NCBI RefSeq assembly: GCF_963678195.1
Contig: NZ_OY782759.1
Coordinates: 3,479,961 to 3,543,960 of the forward strand
Length of the DNA stretch: 64,000 nucleotides
Source: an uncultured Hyphomonas sp.
Lineage (GTDB): Bacteria; Pseudomonadota; Alphaproteobacteria; Caulobacterales; Hyphomonadaceae
Direction of reading: 5' to 3'
Shown here: piece after piece, positions 37,539 to 45,225 of the stretch
How the letters are laid out: each line of letters starts with the position of its first letter
How positions within the stretch are numbered: the first letter of the stretch is position 1
Notes under the pieces: model-generated
The model's database searches: none
Told to the model about the DNA's origin: nothing
Seen by the model: only the letters and a program-made list of their open reading frames with translations
Program-made: the position numbers and the translations under genes

Positions 37539-37574
37539 CGCAATGTTGCTGATTCGAAAACTGCGGACTCCAAT

Positions 37575-38123
37575 ATGAGTAAAAATGAATCGGAAGCCTT
37601 TAGGGCTCCTGAACCGAGTAACTTGAACAAGTCATCCGTACACAAAATCGCAGAAAGCGTAGCAAAACAACTCAAGTACAACTATGATGGCAATGTTAAA
37701 TCGGTTGTAGAAGGCATCGGTGGAAGCGTTCATATCAAGAACTTTTGGACTGATCGCACTCGCGAGGATGGGTCCTTGGAAGTTCGATCTAAAAATGATT
37801 TTTCGATATATGTGCCCAACGACACTTCGCCCCTTCGGGATACGTTCACCATAGCCCACGAGTTGGGTCACTATGTGCTGCATTATCTTTGGCCCCAACA
37901 AGTTAAAGGCGAGCAACCCTTTTTACTTAGGGCGACAAGATACGGCTCAGATCGTGCAGAATGGGAAGCAAATTGGTTTGCCTCCGCATTCTTGATGCCA
38001 GAAGCGGAATTCAAATCAGCCGCGAGGCGAAAATCAATTGGTCAGCTTGCTGAGCAGTTTGGCGTCTCGAGGCAAGCGGCCTCCATTCGAGCAAAAGCGT
38101 TGAGTCTGGATGTCGACGACTGA
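37575..38123 (+). CDS. ImmA/IrrE-family metallopeptidase
   Basis: A 182-residue zinc peptidase domain (COG2856). The catalytic HELGH is at residues 95-99 within TFTIAHELGHYVLHY, and the third ligand region is EWEANWFASAFLMP (about 129-142). The C-terminal SIGQLAEQFGVSRQAASIRA is the usual HTH-like helix bundle of the family. ImmA/IrrE proteins normally cleave an HTH repressor encoded next door, but no such repressor is present. Instead the stop overlaps the downstream cyclase-like gene by 14 bp, so the two products are made together. Codon use and base composition are visibly AT-richer than the flanks, suggesting acquisition. Confidence 0.88.
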   Translation: MSKNESEAFRAPEPSNLNKSSVHKIAESVAKQLKYNYDGNVKSVVEGIGGSVHIKNFWTDRTREDGSLEVRSKNDFSIYVPNDTSPLRDTFTIAHELGHYVLHYLWPQQVKGEQPFLLRATRYGSDRAEWEANWFASAFLMPEAEFKSAARRKSIGQLAEQFGVSRQAASIRAKALSLDVDD

Positions 38124-39291
38124 AGAACTACCGGAATTCCTTACACCTTCTTTAAAATTGTTTTTGAGCGTCGACTTAGTGGGGTCGACCAAACTCAAGC
38201 ATGATGAAGATGTTCTGAATGGAAACTCCAACGGCGACGGCTCCCTCGAAGGGGTTGGGGCACAGTGGTTTTCCATTCTAATTGATTTTTATGGCGGCTT
38301 CGAGCAGATTTTTTTAGCAGAATGGCTAACCACCTTCGAAGACGGCAAGCTCGTTGAACAGGCGTGGAAAACGGAGAGCGCTCCCTCGCTTTGGAAGATC
38401 AACGGTGATGAATTAATTTATGTTTTCAACGTAACACACCCCGGCCATATCGTTGTCGCACTGATCGCCTGGAAAGAAGCTCTTCTAAAGTATCGGCGGC
38501 GACTAAACGACCGTCGCTCCGGGCTTGATGTGAAAGCCACAGCCTGGATGGCCGGGTTTCCAATTGGCAATCACGAAGTCGCCTTTTGGAGCGACCTCTC
38601 AAAAGCCAACGAATCGTCAAATGAGCCGGATGGAAAGGCAGGTCAATACTTTCGACTAAATCGTTGGTATGAAGACCAAAAGTCTGGCGCAAAAAGCGAT
38701 TACATAAAGGACTATATAGGCCCCTCTGTTGATACAGGATTTCGCGTAGCCCAGTACGCGTCTCCAAGACGGTTCCCCGTTTCGATTGAGATTGCCTACT
38801 TTCTGTCAAATCTGGGACTGAAGAACGAAGCCAAGAAAAAAATTGGCCTTCGTTACCATGGCAGAGAAAGCATGAAAGGCGTACTTGGGGGATCACCTTA
38901 TCCAATATTCTGGATTGATTGCGTATCACCAAACGACAAACTGTCGGCTGCTGAAGACCAACTCAAGCCACCAGATTCAGTAATGGATCCGCATAAGATT
39001 GCTTCTTTTGTCGATGAGTTCTTTCGTGATCCAAAAAATAAGCTGTTCATGCCCTTTATCTACAATTGCGACGATCCAACCTTTAGGGTACTCCCCCCAA
39101 AATACGAAGAAAACTTGCGCACGATCAGGGATGTATGGACACAAGAACTCGAAAAGTACGAGACTGAACTAAGATCTTCAGAAGAAGACAAGGCCCCCGG
39201 TGACACTCCTGGGGCAGATGCAAAAGACACTGAGATTGCCGCGCTTCAAATCGGTTCTGAAAAAGCGAAGAAACCTAAAGAACCGAAATAG
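38110..39291 (+). CDS. Class III nucleotide-cyclase-like protein paired with ImmA/IrrE
   Basis: A 393-residue protein with no membrane helix. Residues 15-235 can be read as a class III cyclase domain. LFLSVDLVGSTKL carries the first metal Asp (D22), WKINGDELIYVF the Lys96 and second metal Asp (D100), and GPSVDTGFRVAQYASP replaces the canonical V-N-x-A-A-R element with V-D-T-G-F-R, keeping the Arg (R212) but not the Asn. The C-terminal half (about 240-393) is unrelated to known effectors I recognise and ends in a charged tail. It overlaps the metallopeptidase gene by 14 bp and stops just before the uvrB promoter. Pycsar cyclases are also class III-like, but their partners are TIR or membrane effectors. 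Confidence 0.6.
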   Translation: MSTTEELPEFLTPSLKLFLSVDLVGSTKLKHDEDVLNGNSNGDGSLEGVGAQWFSILIDFYGGFEQIFLAEWLTTFEDGKLVEQAWKTESAPSLWKINGDELIYVFNVTHPGHIVVALIAWKEALLKYRRRLNDRRSGLDVKATAWMAGFPIGNHEVAFWSDLSKANESSNEPDGKAGQYFRLNRWYEDQKSGAKSDYIKDYIGPSVDTGFRVAQYASPRRFPVSIEIAYFLSNLGLKNEAKKKIGLRYHGRESMKGVLGGSPYPIFWIDCVSPNDKLSAAEDQLKPPDSVMDPHKIASFVDEFFRDPKNKLFMPFIYNCDDPTFRVLPPKYEENLRTIRDVWTQELEKYETELRSSEEDKAPGDTPGADAKDTEIAALQIGSEKAKKPKEPK

Positions 39292-39294
39292 CTC

Positions 39295-39323
39295 TTGACC
39301 GAACACAACAAGAACACCCTAGA
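39295..39323 (+). promoter_or_regulatory. uvrB promoter with LexA (SOS) box
   Basis: GAAC-ACAACAA-GAAC (39301-39315) is the reverse complement of the alphaproteobacterial LexA operator GTTC-N7-GTTC. It directly follows a -35 box TTGACC (39295-39300) and lies before a weak -10 (CCTAGA, 39318-39323). LexA bound here would block uvrB transcription until DNA damage. Confidence 0.8.
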
Positions 39324-39355
39324 CACGCCCTCTCCCCCGCTCCATATCTCGGGGC

Positions 39356-41563
39356 ATGGCTCGGTCTCCCTCTAAAGGTGTTTCGGAAGCCCCGGCGATT
39401 TTCGGGGCAGATGGCTTCGCGCGCGATGCGGCGGGGGCGCTGCCGTCGGATAACTGGACGCCCCACCGGCCGGACCGCAACTGGGTCAGCGTCGACGATT
39501 CCCGGCCGCTGCGCGTCGCCTCCCCGTACGAGCCGGCAGGCGACCAGCGCACGGCCATTCCGGAACTCGTCGAGGGCATCGGCGCCGGCGAGCGCGACCA
39601 GGTGCTGCTCGGCGCGACGGGCACGGGCAAAACCTTCACCATGGCCAAGATCATCGAGGCGACCCAGCGCCCGGCCCTGATCCTCGCGCCGAACAAGACG
39701 CTCGCCGCGCAGCTCTATGGCGAGTTCAAATCCTTCTTCCCCGACAATGCGGTGGAGTATTTCGTTTCCTATTACGACTACTACCAGCCGGAGGCCTATG
39801 TGCCGCGGTCGGACCTCTATATCGAGAAGGAATCCTCCATCAACGAGGCGATCGACCGGATGCGCCACTCGGCCACCCGCGCCATTCTGGAGCGCGACGA
39901 CGTGATCATCGTCGCCTCGGTGTCGTGCATCTACGGCATCGGCTCGGTCGAGACCTACACTTCGATGACGTTCAAGCTGGAAGAGGGCCAGCGCATCGAC
40001 CCGCGCGCGGTGGCAGAGCGCCTGGTGGCGAACCAGTACACGCGCAACGACATCAACTTCACCCGCGGCAGTTTCCGCATCAAGGGCGACGTGATGGACA
40101 TCTTCCCCGCCCACTATGAGGACCGCGCCTGGAAGCTGTCCTTCTTCGGCGACGAGCTGGAGAGCATCACCGAGTTCGACCCCCTCACCGGCCGCACGCA
40201 GCAGAAGCTGCCCGCCGTGAAGATCTACGCCAACAGCCACTATGTCACGCCGCGCCCGACGCTGAACCAGGCCATCGAGCAGATCAAGGCGGAGCTGAAA
40301 TCCACCATCGCGCACTTCCAGAAGCACGGGAAACTGCTGGAGGCCCAGCGCATCGAACAGCGCGTGCAGTATGACATCGAGATGCTGGCCGCCACGGGCA
40401 GCTGCAACGGCATCGAGAACTATTCCCGCTACCTCACCGGCCGGAAGCCGGGCGAGCCGCCGCCGACCATGTTCGAATACCTGCCCGACAATGCCCTCGT
40501 CTTCTGCGACGAGAGCCACCAGACCGTGCCGCAGATCGGCGCCATGTTCAAAGGCGACTTCAGCCGCAAGTCGACGCTGGCCGAATACGGCTTCCGCCTG
40601 CCCTCCTGCCTCGACAACCGGCCGCTGAAATTCGAGGAATGGGACGCCATGCGCCCGCAGACGGTGCACGTCTCCGCCACCCCCGGCCCGTGGGAGCTGG
40701 ACCGCACCGGCGGCGTGTTCACCGAACAGGTCATCCGCCCCACCGGCCTGCTCGACCCGCCGGTGGAGGTCCGCCCCGTCTCCAATGATGGCGCCAACCA
40801 GGTCGACGATGTCATGGCCGAGGTGAAGGCCGTCGCGGCGAAGGGCTACCGCTCGCTGATCACGACGCTGACCAAGAAGATGTCGGAAGACCTGACGGAC
40901 TTCCTGCACGAGAACGGCGTGCGCGTGCGCTACATGCACTCCGACATCGACACGATCGAGCGGATCGAGATCATCCGCGACCTGCGCCTTGGCCAGTTCG
41001 ATGTGCTGGTCGGCATCAATTTGCTGCGCGAGGGGCTCGACATTCCGGAGTGCGGCTTTGTCGGCATTCTCGATGCGGACAAGGAAGGCTTCCTGCGCTC
41101 AGAGACCAGCCTCGTGCAGACCATCGGTCGCGCAGCGCGGAACGCCGAGGCGCGCGTTGTTCTCTATGCGGACAAGGTCACCGGCTCCATGCAGCGCGCC
41201 ATGGACGAGACCGACCGCCGCCGCGCCAAGCAGATGGCCTATAATGAGGAACACGGCATCACGCCGACCACGATCAAGCGCGACGTCGCCGACATCCTCG
41301 GCGAACTGGGCGAGAAGAAGGACGGCGGCGCGAAAGGCCGGGGCCGCGGCAAGGATGGCGGCAAGTCCCGCGGCCGCACCCGCGCCGTGGCGGAGGACAA
41401 GGCCCCCGCCCTCGCCGGGGCCAGCGGCCACAACCTCAAGGCCGTCATCGCCGACTACGAGAAGCAAATGCGCGAAGCCGCCGCGAACCTGGAGTTCGAA
41501 GAAGCGGCGCGTTTGCGGGACGAGGTGAAGCGGCTAAGGGAAGAAGAATTGGGACTAAGCTAA
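39356..41563 (+). CDS. uvrB: Excinuclease ABC subunit B UvrB
   Basis: The 735-residue damage-verification helicase works with UvrA and UvrC in nucleotide excision repair. Walker A GATGTGKT, the beta-hairpin region [17 protein letters not shown], the DESH box within [11 protein letters not shown], motif [11 protein letters not shown] and the C-terminal UVR motif ([20 protein letters not shown]) are present. A Gly/Arg/Lys-rich linker (about residues 655-690) precedes the UVR motif, and the N-terminal extension of about 55 residues is longer than in E. coli. GC-rich like the host, it separates two AT-rich modules. Confidence 0.96.
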   Translation: MARSPSKGVSEAPAIFGADGFARDAAGALPSDNWTPHRPDRNWVSVDDSRPLRVASPYEPAGDQRTAIPELVEGIGAGERDQVLLGATGTGKTFTMAKIIEATQRPALILAPNKTLAAQLYGEFKSFFPDNAVEYFVSYYDYYQPEAYVPRSDLYIEKESSINEAIDRMRHSATRAILERDDVIIVASVSCIYGIGSVETYTSMTFKLEEGQRIDPRAVAERLVANQYTRNDINFTRGSFRIKGDVMDIFPAHYEDRAWKLSFFGDELESITEFDPLTGRTQQKLPAVKIYANSHYVTPRPTLNQAIEQIKAELKSTIAHFQKHGKLLEAQRIEQRVQYDIEMLAATGSCNGIENYSRYLTGRKPGEPPPTMFEYLPDNALVFCDESHQTVPQIGAMFKGDFSRKSTLAEYGFRLPSCLDNRPLKFEEWDAMRPQTVHVSATPGPWELDRTGGVFTEQVIRPTGLLDPPVEVRPVSNDGANQVDDVMAEVKAVAAKGYRSLITTLTKKMSEDLTDFLHENGVRVRYMHSDIDTIERIEIIRDLRLGQFDVLVGINLLREGLDIPECGFVGILDADKEGFLRSETSLVQTIGRAARNAEARVVLYADKVTGSMQRAMDETDRRRAKQMAYNEEHGITPTTIKRDVADILGELGEKKDGGAKGRGRGKDGGKSRGRTRAVAEDKAPALAGASGHNLKAVIADYEKQMREAAANLEFEEAARLRDEVKRLREEELGLS

Positions 41564-41572
41564 CGCAAAACC

Positions 41573-41597
41573 GAAATAGTAGGGACTATTTCTTTTT
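41573..41597 (+). terminator. Intrinsic terminator after uvrB
   Basis: The stem GAAATAGT / ACTATTTC with AGGG loop is followed by TTTTTA. It also contains the stop codon of the convergent small ORF (41586-41588). Confidence 0.8.
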
Positions 41598-41753
41598 AGC
41601 GCCATCGGGCTTCGAGTTCTGAGGCTTTATCCCGAATTTCTGCTGAGCCAAGACCCGACTTGGAGCGCTGGTAGAACGCGCTCGCTCTTGAGAATATTGT
41701 ACGCTAGAAGCGAGCCAAGCTGTTCTTGGTGGGTTATTGAATGATCCTGTCAT
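41586..41753 (-). CDS. Small 55-residue protein coupled to the dCTP deaminase
   Basis: The ATG overlaps the deaminase TGA as ATGA, and an AGAGGG ribosome site sits 8 nt upstream inside the deaminase end. The product is basic and serine-rich, starts MTGSFNNPPRTAWLASSVQY and ends GAKKK. It has no membrane helix, cysteine or known motif. Overlap plus ribosome site argue that it is a real second gene of the module, for example an inhibitor or cofactor of the deaminase. Too short for most gene callers, it would be missed by routine annotation. Confidence 0.55.
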   Translation of the reverse strand: MTGSFNNPPRTAWLASSVQYSQERARSTSAPSRVLAQQKFGIKPQNSKPDGAKKK

Positions 41754-43300
41754 TGTGATTTCCCTCTTCGCTTCACATTTCTGACTTTAGGTGCCGACTT
41801 TGGAGCGTCTAACATTACAGAAAGCGTCTCAACCAACTCGACCTCGTCCTGTGTTCTGTCTGCATCTTGCAATGCAATTTTTCTAGAATCGATTCGGGGA
41901 GTATTTGGCAAGGCAAATCCCAAAGAATCCTTACGCTTTCCACTTTTGAACCAACCCATGTAGTTTTTTGGTGCAATACCTACAAAGGAATCAAAATCAA
42001 CGGAATTGCTGCCGCTCAAGGTCTCACCATCAACACATATTTCTTTTGGATACAGCCGCTTAGCCAGACTTTTCGGATAAGGCTCAACAAATACAACACG
42101 TTTTATTCCAGCCGAAATTATGTGCCTTGCGCACATATGACAGGGAAATGTCGTGCAGTACAAAGTTTGTCCAAGCACCCCCGCCCCGCGTCTTGCCGCA
42201 TCCATCAAAGCGGACATTTCGGCATGCACAATTCTTCCATACTCTAAAATGCTGGCGACGCGCTTACCACTGAGAGAGACAGGCCCATCTTTACCAATAA
42301 GCTCCTCTGCCACCTCTTCAGGACTTTTGTCTGCATACTGACTTGGAACCCAACCTTCAGATTTTTTGAACTCGGTGATGATTTCAGCAATCACATCTTT
42401 CTTCAAAGCGGCAGTTGCATCGTAGCCGATCTGAAAATCTCTGCGGTCTTCTAAAATGCCATCAAAGTCTTCCCAGAAAGCGCCACCCCCAACTTTTGGT
42501 ACCTCATTACAGCCCATCGCCAATATGTCGCCATTGGAGTTTGAAACAACCGCCCCAACCTGGCGAGATAAATCGGCCGATCTGACCGCAACCGAGTGGG
42601 CATGGAACATTCCGAATTCGTCAATAGTTGGGGTTACGAACGGCGCACCCATAAACAAATTGACCGCCCGTTTCATTTGTCTAGGCAAAGACGGACCCGC
42701 ATCAAGAAATATGTCAGCAAGGGGAAACACATCCCTTAAAGACTGACCAAGATCATCAGCATCGTTTTGATCCAAGTCGATCAACTCATTTGCTTGCAGC
42801 TCAAACGCATCAGCATCATATTGTCTCAAAGACTTGGCGATCGATTTACATAGATTTTTATGCCGTTTTTGCCGAGGCTCATATACAGAAATCATCAGAA
42901 ATGCGTCACCATAAAGACGACTAAACATTTCGTATTCCGCCGGATGTTTTAGCGAATTAATTATATAAGCAGTAGACGGAGCAGGTGTACTTTTGCTCCC
43001 TGAACGCTTCTCACGCTCTATCTGTACTTTCGCCACAGCAAGCCGTGCCACACCATCCCCAACGCCAAGATCAGATCGTATGTCATTACCGCTATTCATG
43101 AAGCCTTTTATTCTCTCGGCTTCTCCCTCCCCCAATGGTTCGCCCTTCACATCCGCGATAAGTGCACTGGCCCTAATCGGCACTGCCTCAATACCAAGAG
43201 GACGCAAGTTACGCTCCAGCTCTTTTTGAACCGCAGAAATATCTGTTCCGACCGCACCGCAAAGTGCGATGAATATTTCTGGCATCTCACTCATATTCAT
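41750..43300 (-). CDS. Anti-phage dCTP/dCMP deaminase-like protein (AvcD-type)
   Basis: A 516-residue two-domain protein. The N-terminal half resembles a P-loop nucleotide-kinase fold (IFIALCGAVGTDISAV) but lacks the GK[S/T] of a normal Walker A. The C-terminal half is a zinc deaminase with the HAE motif in RIVHAEMSALMDAARRG (about 357-359) and PCHMC in CTTFPCHMCARHIISAG (about 385-389). This architecture is that of phage-defence dCTP deaminases (AvcD and relatives) that deplete dCTP during infection. The gene is AT-rich. A TTGACA/TAGAAC promoter ends 3-8 bp before the first ATG, suggesting a nearly leaderless mRNA using ATG 43300 or 43294. Confidence 0.85.
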   Translation of the reverse strand: MNMSEMPEIFIALCGAVGTDISAVQKELERNLRPLGIEAVPIRASALIADVKGEPLGEGEAERIKGFMNSGNDIRSDLGVGDGVARLAVAKVQIEREKRSGSKSTPAPSTAYIINSLKHPAEYEMFSRLYGDAFLMISVYEPRQKRHKNLCKSIAKSLRQYDADAFELQANELIDLDQNDADDLGQSLRDVFPLADIFLDAGPSLPRQMKRAVNLFMGAPFVTPTIDEFGMFHAHSVAVRSADLSRQVGAVVSNSNGDILAMGCNEVPKVGGGAFWEDFDGILEDRRDFQIGYDATAALKKDVIAEIITEFKKSEGWVPSQYADKSPEEVAEELIGKDGPVSLSGKRVASILEYGRIVHAEMSALMDAARRGAGVLGQTLYCTTFPCHMCARHIISAGIKRVVFVEPYPKSLAKRLYPKEICVDGETLSGSNSVDFDSFVGIAPKNYMGWFKSGKRKDSLGFALPNTPRIDSRKIALQDADRTQDEVELVETLSVMLDAPKSAPKVRNVKRRGKSQ

Positions 43301-43302
43301 AT

Positions 43303-43331
43303 GTTCTACTTTTGTTCTTTTTGTCTGTCAA
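43303..43331 (-). promoter_or_regulatory. Promoter of the deaminase module
   Basis: On the minus strand TTGACA (43331-43326) and TAGAAC (43308-43303) are separated by 17 bp. The predicted start of transcription falls at about 43296, between the two candidate ATGs, so little or no 5' leader is expected. An AvcI-like antitoxin RNA was not recognisable in this gap. Confidence 0.6.
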
Positions 43332-43425
43332 TCCACCTATAGGATGTTTTCATCAACTTTCAGTTACAATCAATCTTGCGATTCAAAATCCGCAATCGAA
43401 CCCGCGCTTACACCAAGCATGCATA

Positions 43426-43509
43426 GGGTGGGTTGAGGCGGAGCCGATACCCACCGTTCGGGTGTGCGGCGGGTGATGTTGGTGGGTATCGCTTTGCGTG
43501 GGCCCACCC
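43426..43509. repeat. REP-like palindrome 1
   Basis: An imperfect long inverted repeat. The outer arms GGGTGGG / CCCACCC and inner arms GATACCCACC / GGTGGGTATC enclose variable segments around a short centre. The GGTGGGTATCG core resembles dispersed intergenic palindromes seen in many proteobacteria. It is non-coding. Confidence 0.65.
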
Positions 43510-43534
43510 AACGGGGGTTCGCGCTTTCCCGCTT

Positions 43535-43613
43535 CATCCTTCGACTTCGCTCAGGATGAGTCCGGGGCGGGCGGGACTTTCGGAGCGCTCATGCTGAGCG
43601 GCGTCGAAGCATG
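43535..43613. repeat. REP-like palindrome 2, invading a coding end
   Basis: The left arm at 43535-43560 contains CCTTCGACTTCGCTCAGG, and the right arm at 43588-43613 is its inverted, slightly diverged copy (22 of 26 positions agree by eye). The type is the common CTTCGAC...GCTCAG alphaproteobacterial repeat. The right arm is translated as part of the C-terminus of the HTH gene that ends at 43551. Confidence 0.7.
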
Positions 43614-44399
43614 GGCGCGGGCGGTGCCAGGGTCTTCCTCCTGCGCCTCCGCCTCTTCCCGCTCCTGCCGCCTGAGTTCCACCAGTTCTGCCCAATAGTC
43701 GCGGTTGCGGTCTTTTTCGCGGAGGCGTTCGTAGAAGGCGTCGACCTGTTCTTTTGGCCAGGGCTCTGGCGGCGGTGGCGGCGGCAGGGGTGGCAGGCCG
43801 GCGGCTTTGCGGGCGGCGGCTTCGGCCTCGTCTGCCTCGATCATGCGCTGAATGGCGGCCAGCGACCGCTCGATGCCTTTCTGGCGCACGATGACGGCGG
43901 CCTGGTTCTGGAACTTTTCCATCTCGCCCGTACCCGCGCGGCCGAAGGCGAGGAGGCGCGCGAGGCGGCGGACAGAGGCCATCTCTTCCTCCGCCGCCTC
44001 GAGATGCCCCGCCTCGGCCAGGGCGAGCGTGCGGGCGCGGGCAAGGTCCACCTGCCGCCGGGCGCCTATTGAAGGCCGGTCCTGCATCTCCTCGCAGAGT
44101 TCCCACAGCTCCTCAGCCTGCTCGCGGATGGCCTCGATGGCGTCCGCCCCTGCCCCGCGCGCGGCGGCGTCTGCCTCTTCCCGCGCCTTGATGTCTATTT
44201 GCCGGTAGCCGTCCAGCCGGGCCCACCGGGTGAGCGTCGCCTCCGGGATCTGAAGGCGGACGCGGAGGCTGGCGAGGCTTTCGCCGCCAAGGGCCGCCGC
44301 CCGGGCCAGGGTGCGCAGGGCGTCAAGCTCCGCCCGGGTGCGGCGGTGGCGGGTCTGTTTCGGTGGCGCTAGTTGCCGGGTCGTCATGTGCTCTGTCAT
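43551..44399 (-). CDS. Helix-turn-helix protein of unknown function
   Basis: The product has 282 residues. The N-terminal region (about 20-65) has an HTH-like segment, SLASLRVRLQIPEATLTRWA, somewhat like terminase small subunits or MerR/Nu1-type DNA binders. A long Ala/Glu/Arg-rich helical region (about 70-200) follows, then a seven-proline run and a charged tail. The last roughly 22 residues (HASTPLSMSAP...) are encoded by a REP-like repeat, so the original C-terminus was probably replaced. Three 11-bp iterons lie 57-89 bp upstream of the ATG and may be its binding sites. No family assignment is offered. Confidence 0.55.
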   Translation of the reverse strand: MTEHMTTRQLAPPKQTRHRRTRAELDALRTLARAAALGGESLASLRVRLQIPEATLTRWARLDGYRQIDIKAREEADAAARGAGADAIEAIREQAEELWELCEEMQDRPSIGARRQVDLARARTLALAEAGHLEAAEEEMASVRRLARLLAFGRAGTGEMEKFQNQAAVIVRQKGIERSLAAIQRMIEADEAEAAARKAAGLPPLPPPPPPEPWPKEQVDAFYERLREKDRNRDYWAELVELRRQEREEAEAQEEDPGTARAHASTPLSMSAPKVPPAPDSS

Positions 44400-44455
44400 G
44401 GGGCAGAGATTGCCACGGGGGCTTATCAGACGAATTCGCGGGGCCCGCCAGCCGC

Positions 44456-44488
44456 CATAGAGGGTGTATAGAAGGCGTATAGAGTGTG
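44456..44488. repeat. Three tandem 11-bp iterons upstream of the HTH gene
   Basis: CATAGAGGGTG, TATAGAAGGCG and TATAGAGTGTG follow one another without spacers; the shared core is ATAGA(G/A). One helical turn per repeat suggests cooperative protein binding on one DNA face. They lie between the HTH gene start and the ncRNA promoter, so they could control either. Confidence 0.6.
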
Positions 44489-44593
44489 TTCGTGAGTGTG
44501 CCCGGGGGCGCGCTATCCACCCCCTTGCTCCGTGTGCAGCGCAACAAATTCACAGGCGATTCGAAACCTGTGGAATTCTTCGCGTGCTGCATG

Positions 44594-44630
44594 AAAATTT
44601 TTTGACAAGGACTCGACTCAGGCGAGCTTT
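44594..44630 (+). promoter_or_regulatory. Promoter of the structured RNA
   Basis: An A/T tract (AAAATTTTTT) directly precedes the consensus -35 TTGACA (44602-44607); 17 bp later is AGCTTT (44625-44630), a weak -10. An UP-like tract next to TTGACA is typical of stable-RNA promoters. Confidence 0.5.
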
Positions 44631-44631
44631 G

Positions 44632-45199
44632 GTGAGATCGTTTCGTTAAGCCAACGAAACCCGGCGGGAGCAGACCCGCCAACGGACGGAGGCAGAGCAC
44701 GTCGCCCCCGGATCGATCCGGGTCAGGAGCAAGGCTGTGAGAGCAGCGGCGCAAAGGGCCCGGCGGGATGAAGGGACAAAGCAGGCGGCGTATTCCGGAG
44801 GGGAGCTAGACCCCGCAAGGAAAGGCTGTAGGCCATGACCGGAGCGCGATCCGAAGCATGGTGGCAAAGCTGAAGTACGGATGGAAATCCGACAGGGCAA
44901 CCTGGAGAAAGACCTGAAGGAAATCAGCGGCGTACAGGTTGCGTGAGGCACCGCCCGAGGTGCTGCGGAACCGCGGAAACGGCCGCCTCCTGGAGGCACC
45001 TGAAAAGGTAAGGGCGCCAGCCCGTTCCCAAGACGAGCAGGCGACCGGCCGGGTCCGACAGGGGTGAAGACAGGCCCGTGCAAGCGAGCCCGAAACACTC
45101 CGGTGTCAGAAGACCGACAACGAGTGCTAGCACAGTGTCTCGGTAGTCCGATTCGAAACACCAGGAAAGGCGTTCTCCCCCTGGGAGGGCGCCTTTTTT
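44632..45199 (+). ncRNA. Candidate large structured non-coding RNA (about 570 nt)
   Basis: The interval has no plausible plus-strand gene but is packed with short perfect hairpins. Examples are GTTTCGTT/AACGAAAC (44640-44660), GGCGGG/CCCGCC (44664-44680), GGAT-ggaa-ATCC (44879-44890), CAGG-GCAA-CCTG with a GNRA loop (44893-44904), GCACC/GGTGC (44947-44962), GCCTCC/GGAGGC (44984-44996) and ACAC-TCCG-GTGT (45095-45106). It begins just after a promoter and ends in a strong terminator. I could not match it to RNase P, tmRNA, SRP, 6S, or group I/II introns from their conserved motifs. An ORF on the opposite strand (44646-45161) looks like a shadow. Confidence 0.55.
45166..45199 (+). terminator. 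Intrinsic terminator of the structured RNA
   Basis: The two-part stem AAAGGCG-tt-CTCCC / GGGAG-gg-CGCCTTT closes on a CCT loop and is followed by TTTTTT to 45199. Its polarity is plus strand, with no plus-strand gene before it other than the proposed RNA. Confidence 0.85.
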
Positions 45200-45225
45200 G
45201 GGTTTCGGCTCCGAGTGTGTACGGA

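Noticed and set aside
44646..45161. 171-codon minus-strand ORF opposite the structured RNA
   Set aside because: Cys/Arg/Pro/Ser-rich composition without domain; it reads across hairpin arms and would start near the RNA terminator. Treated as a shadow of the RNA gene.
44632..45199. Assignment of the structured RNA as RNase P, tmRNA or a group II intron
   Set aside because: The RNase P core GAGGAAAGTCC, an ANDxxxxAA-type tag with CCA end, and a domain V AGC...GAAA hairpin were all looked for and not found.
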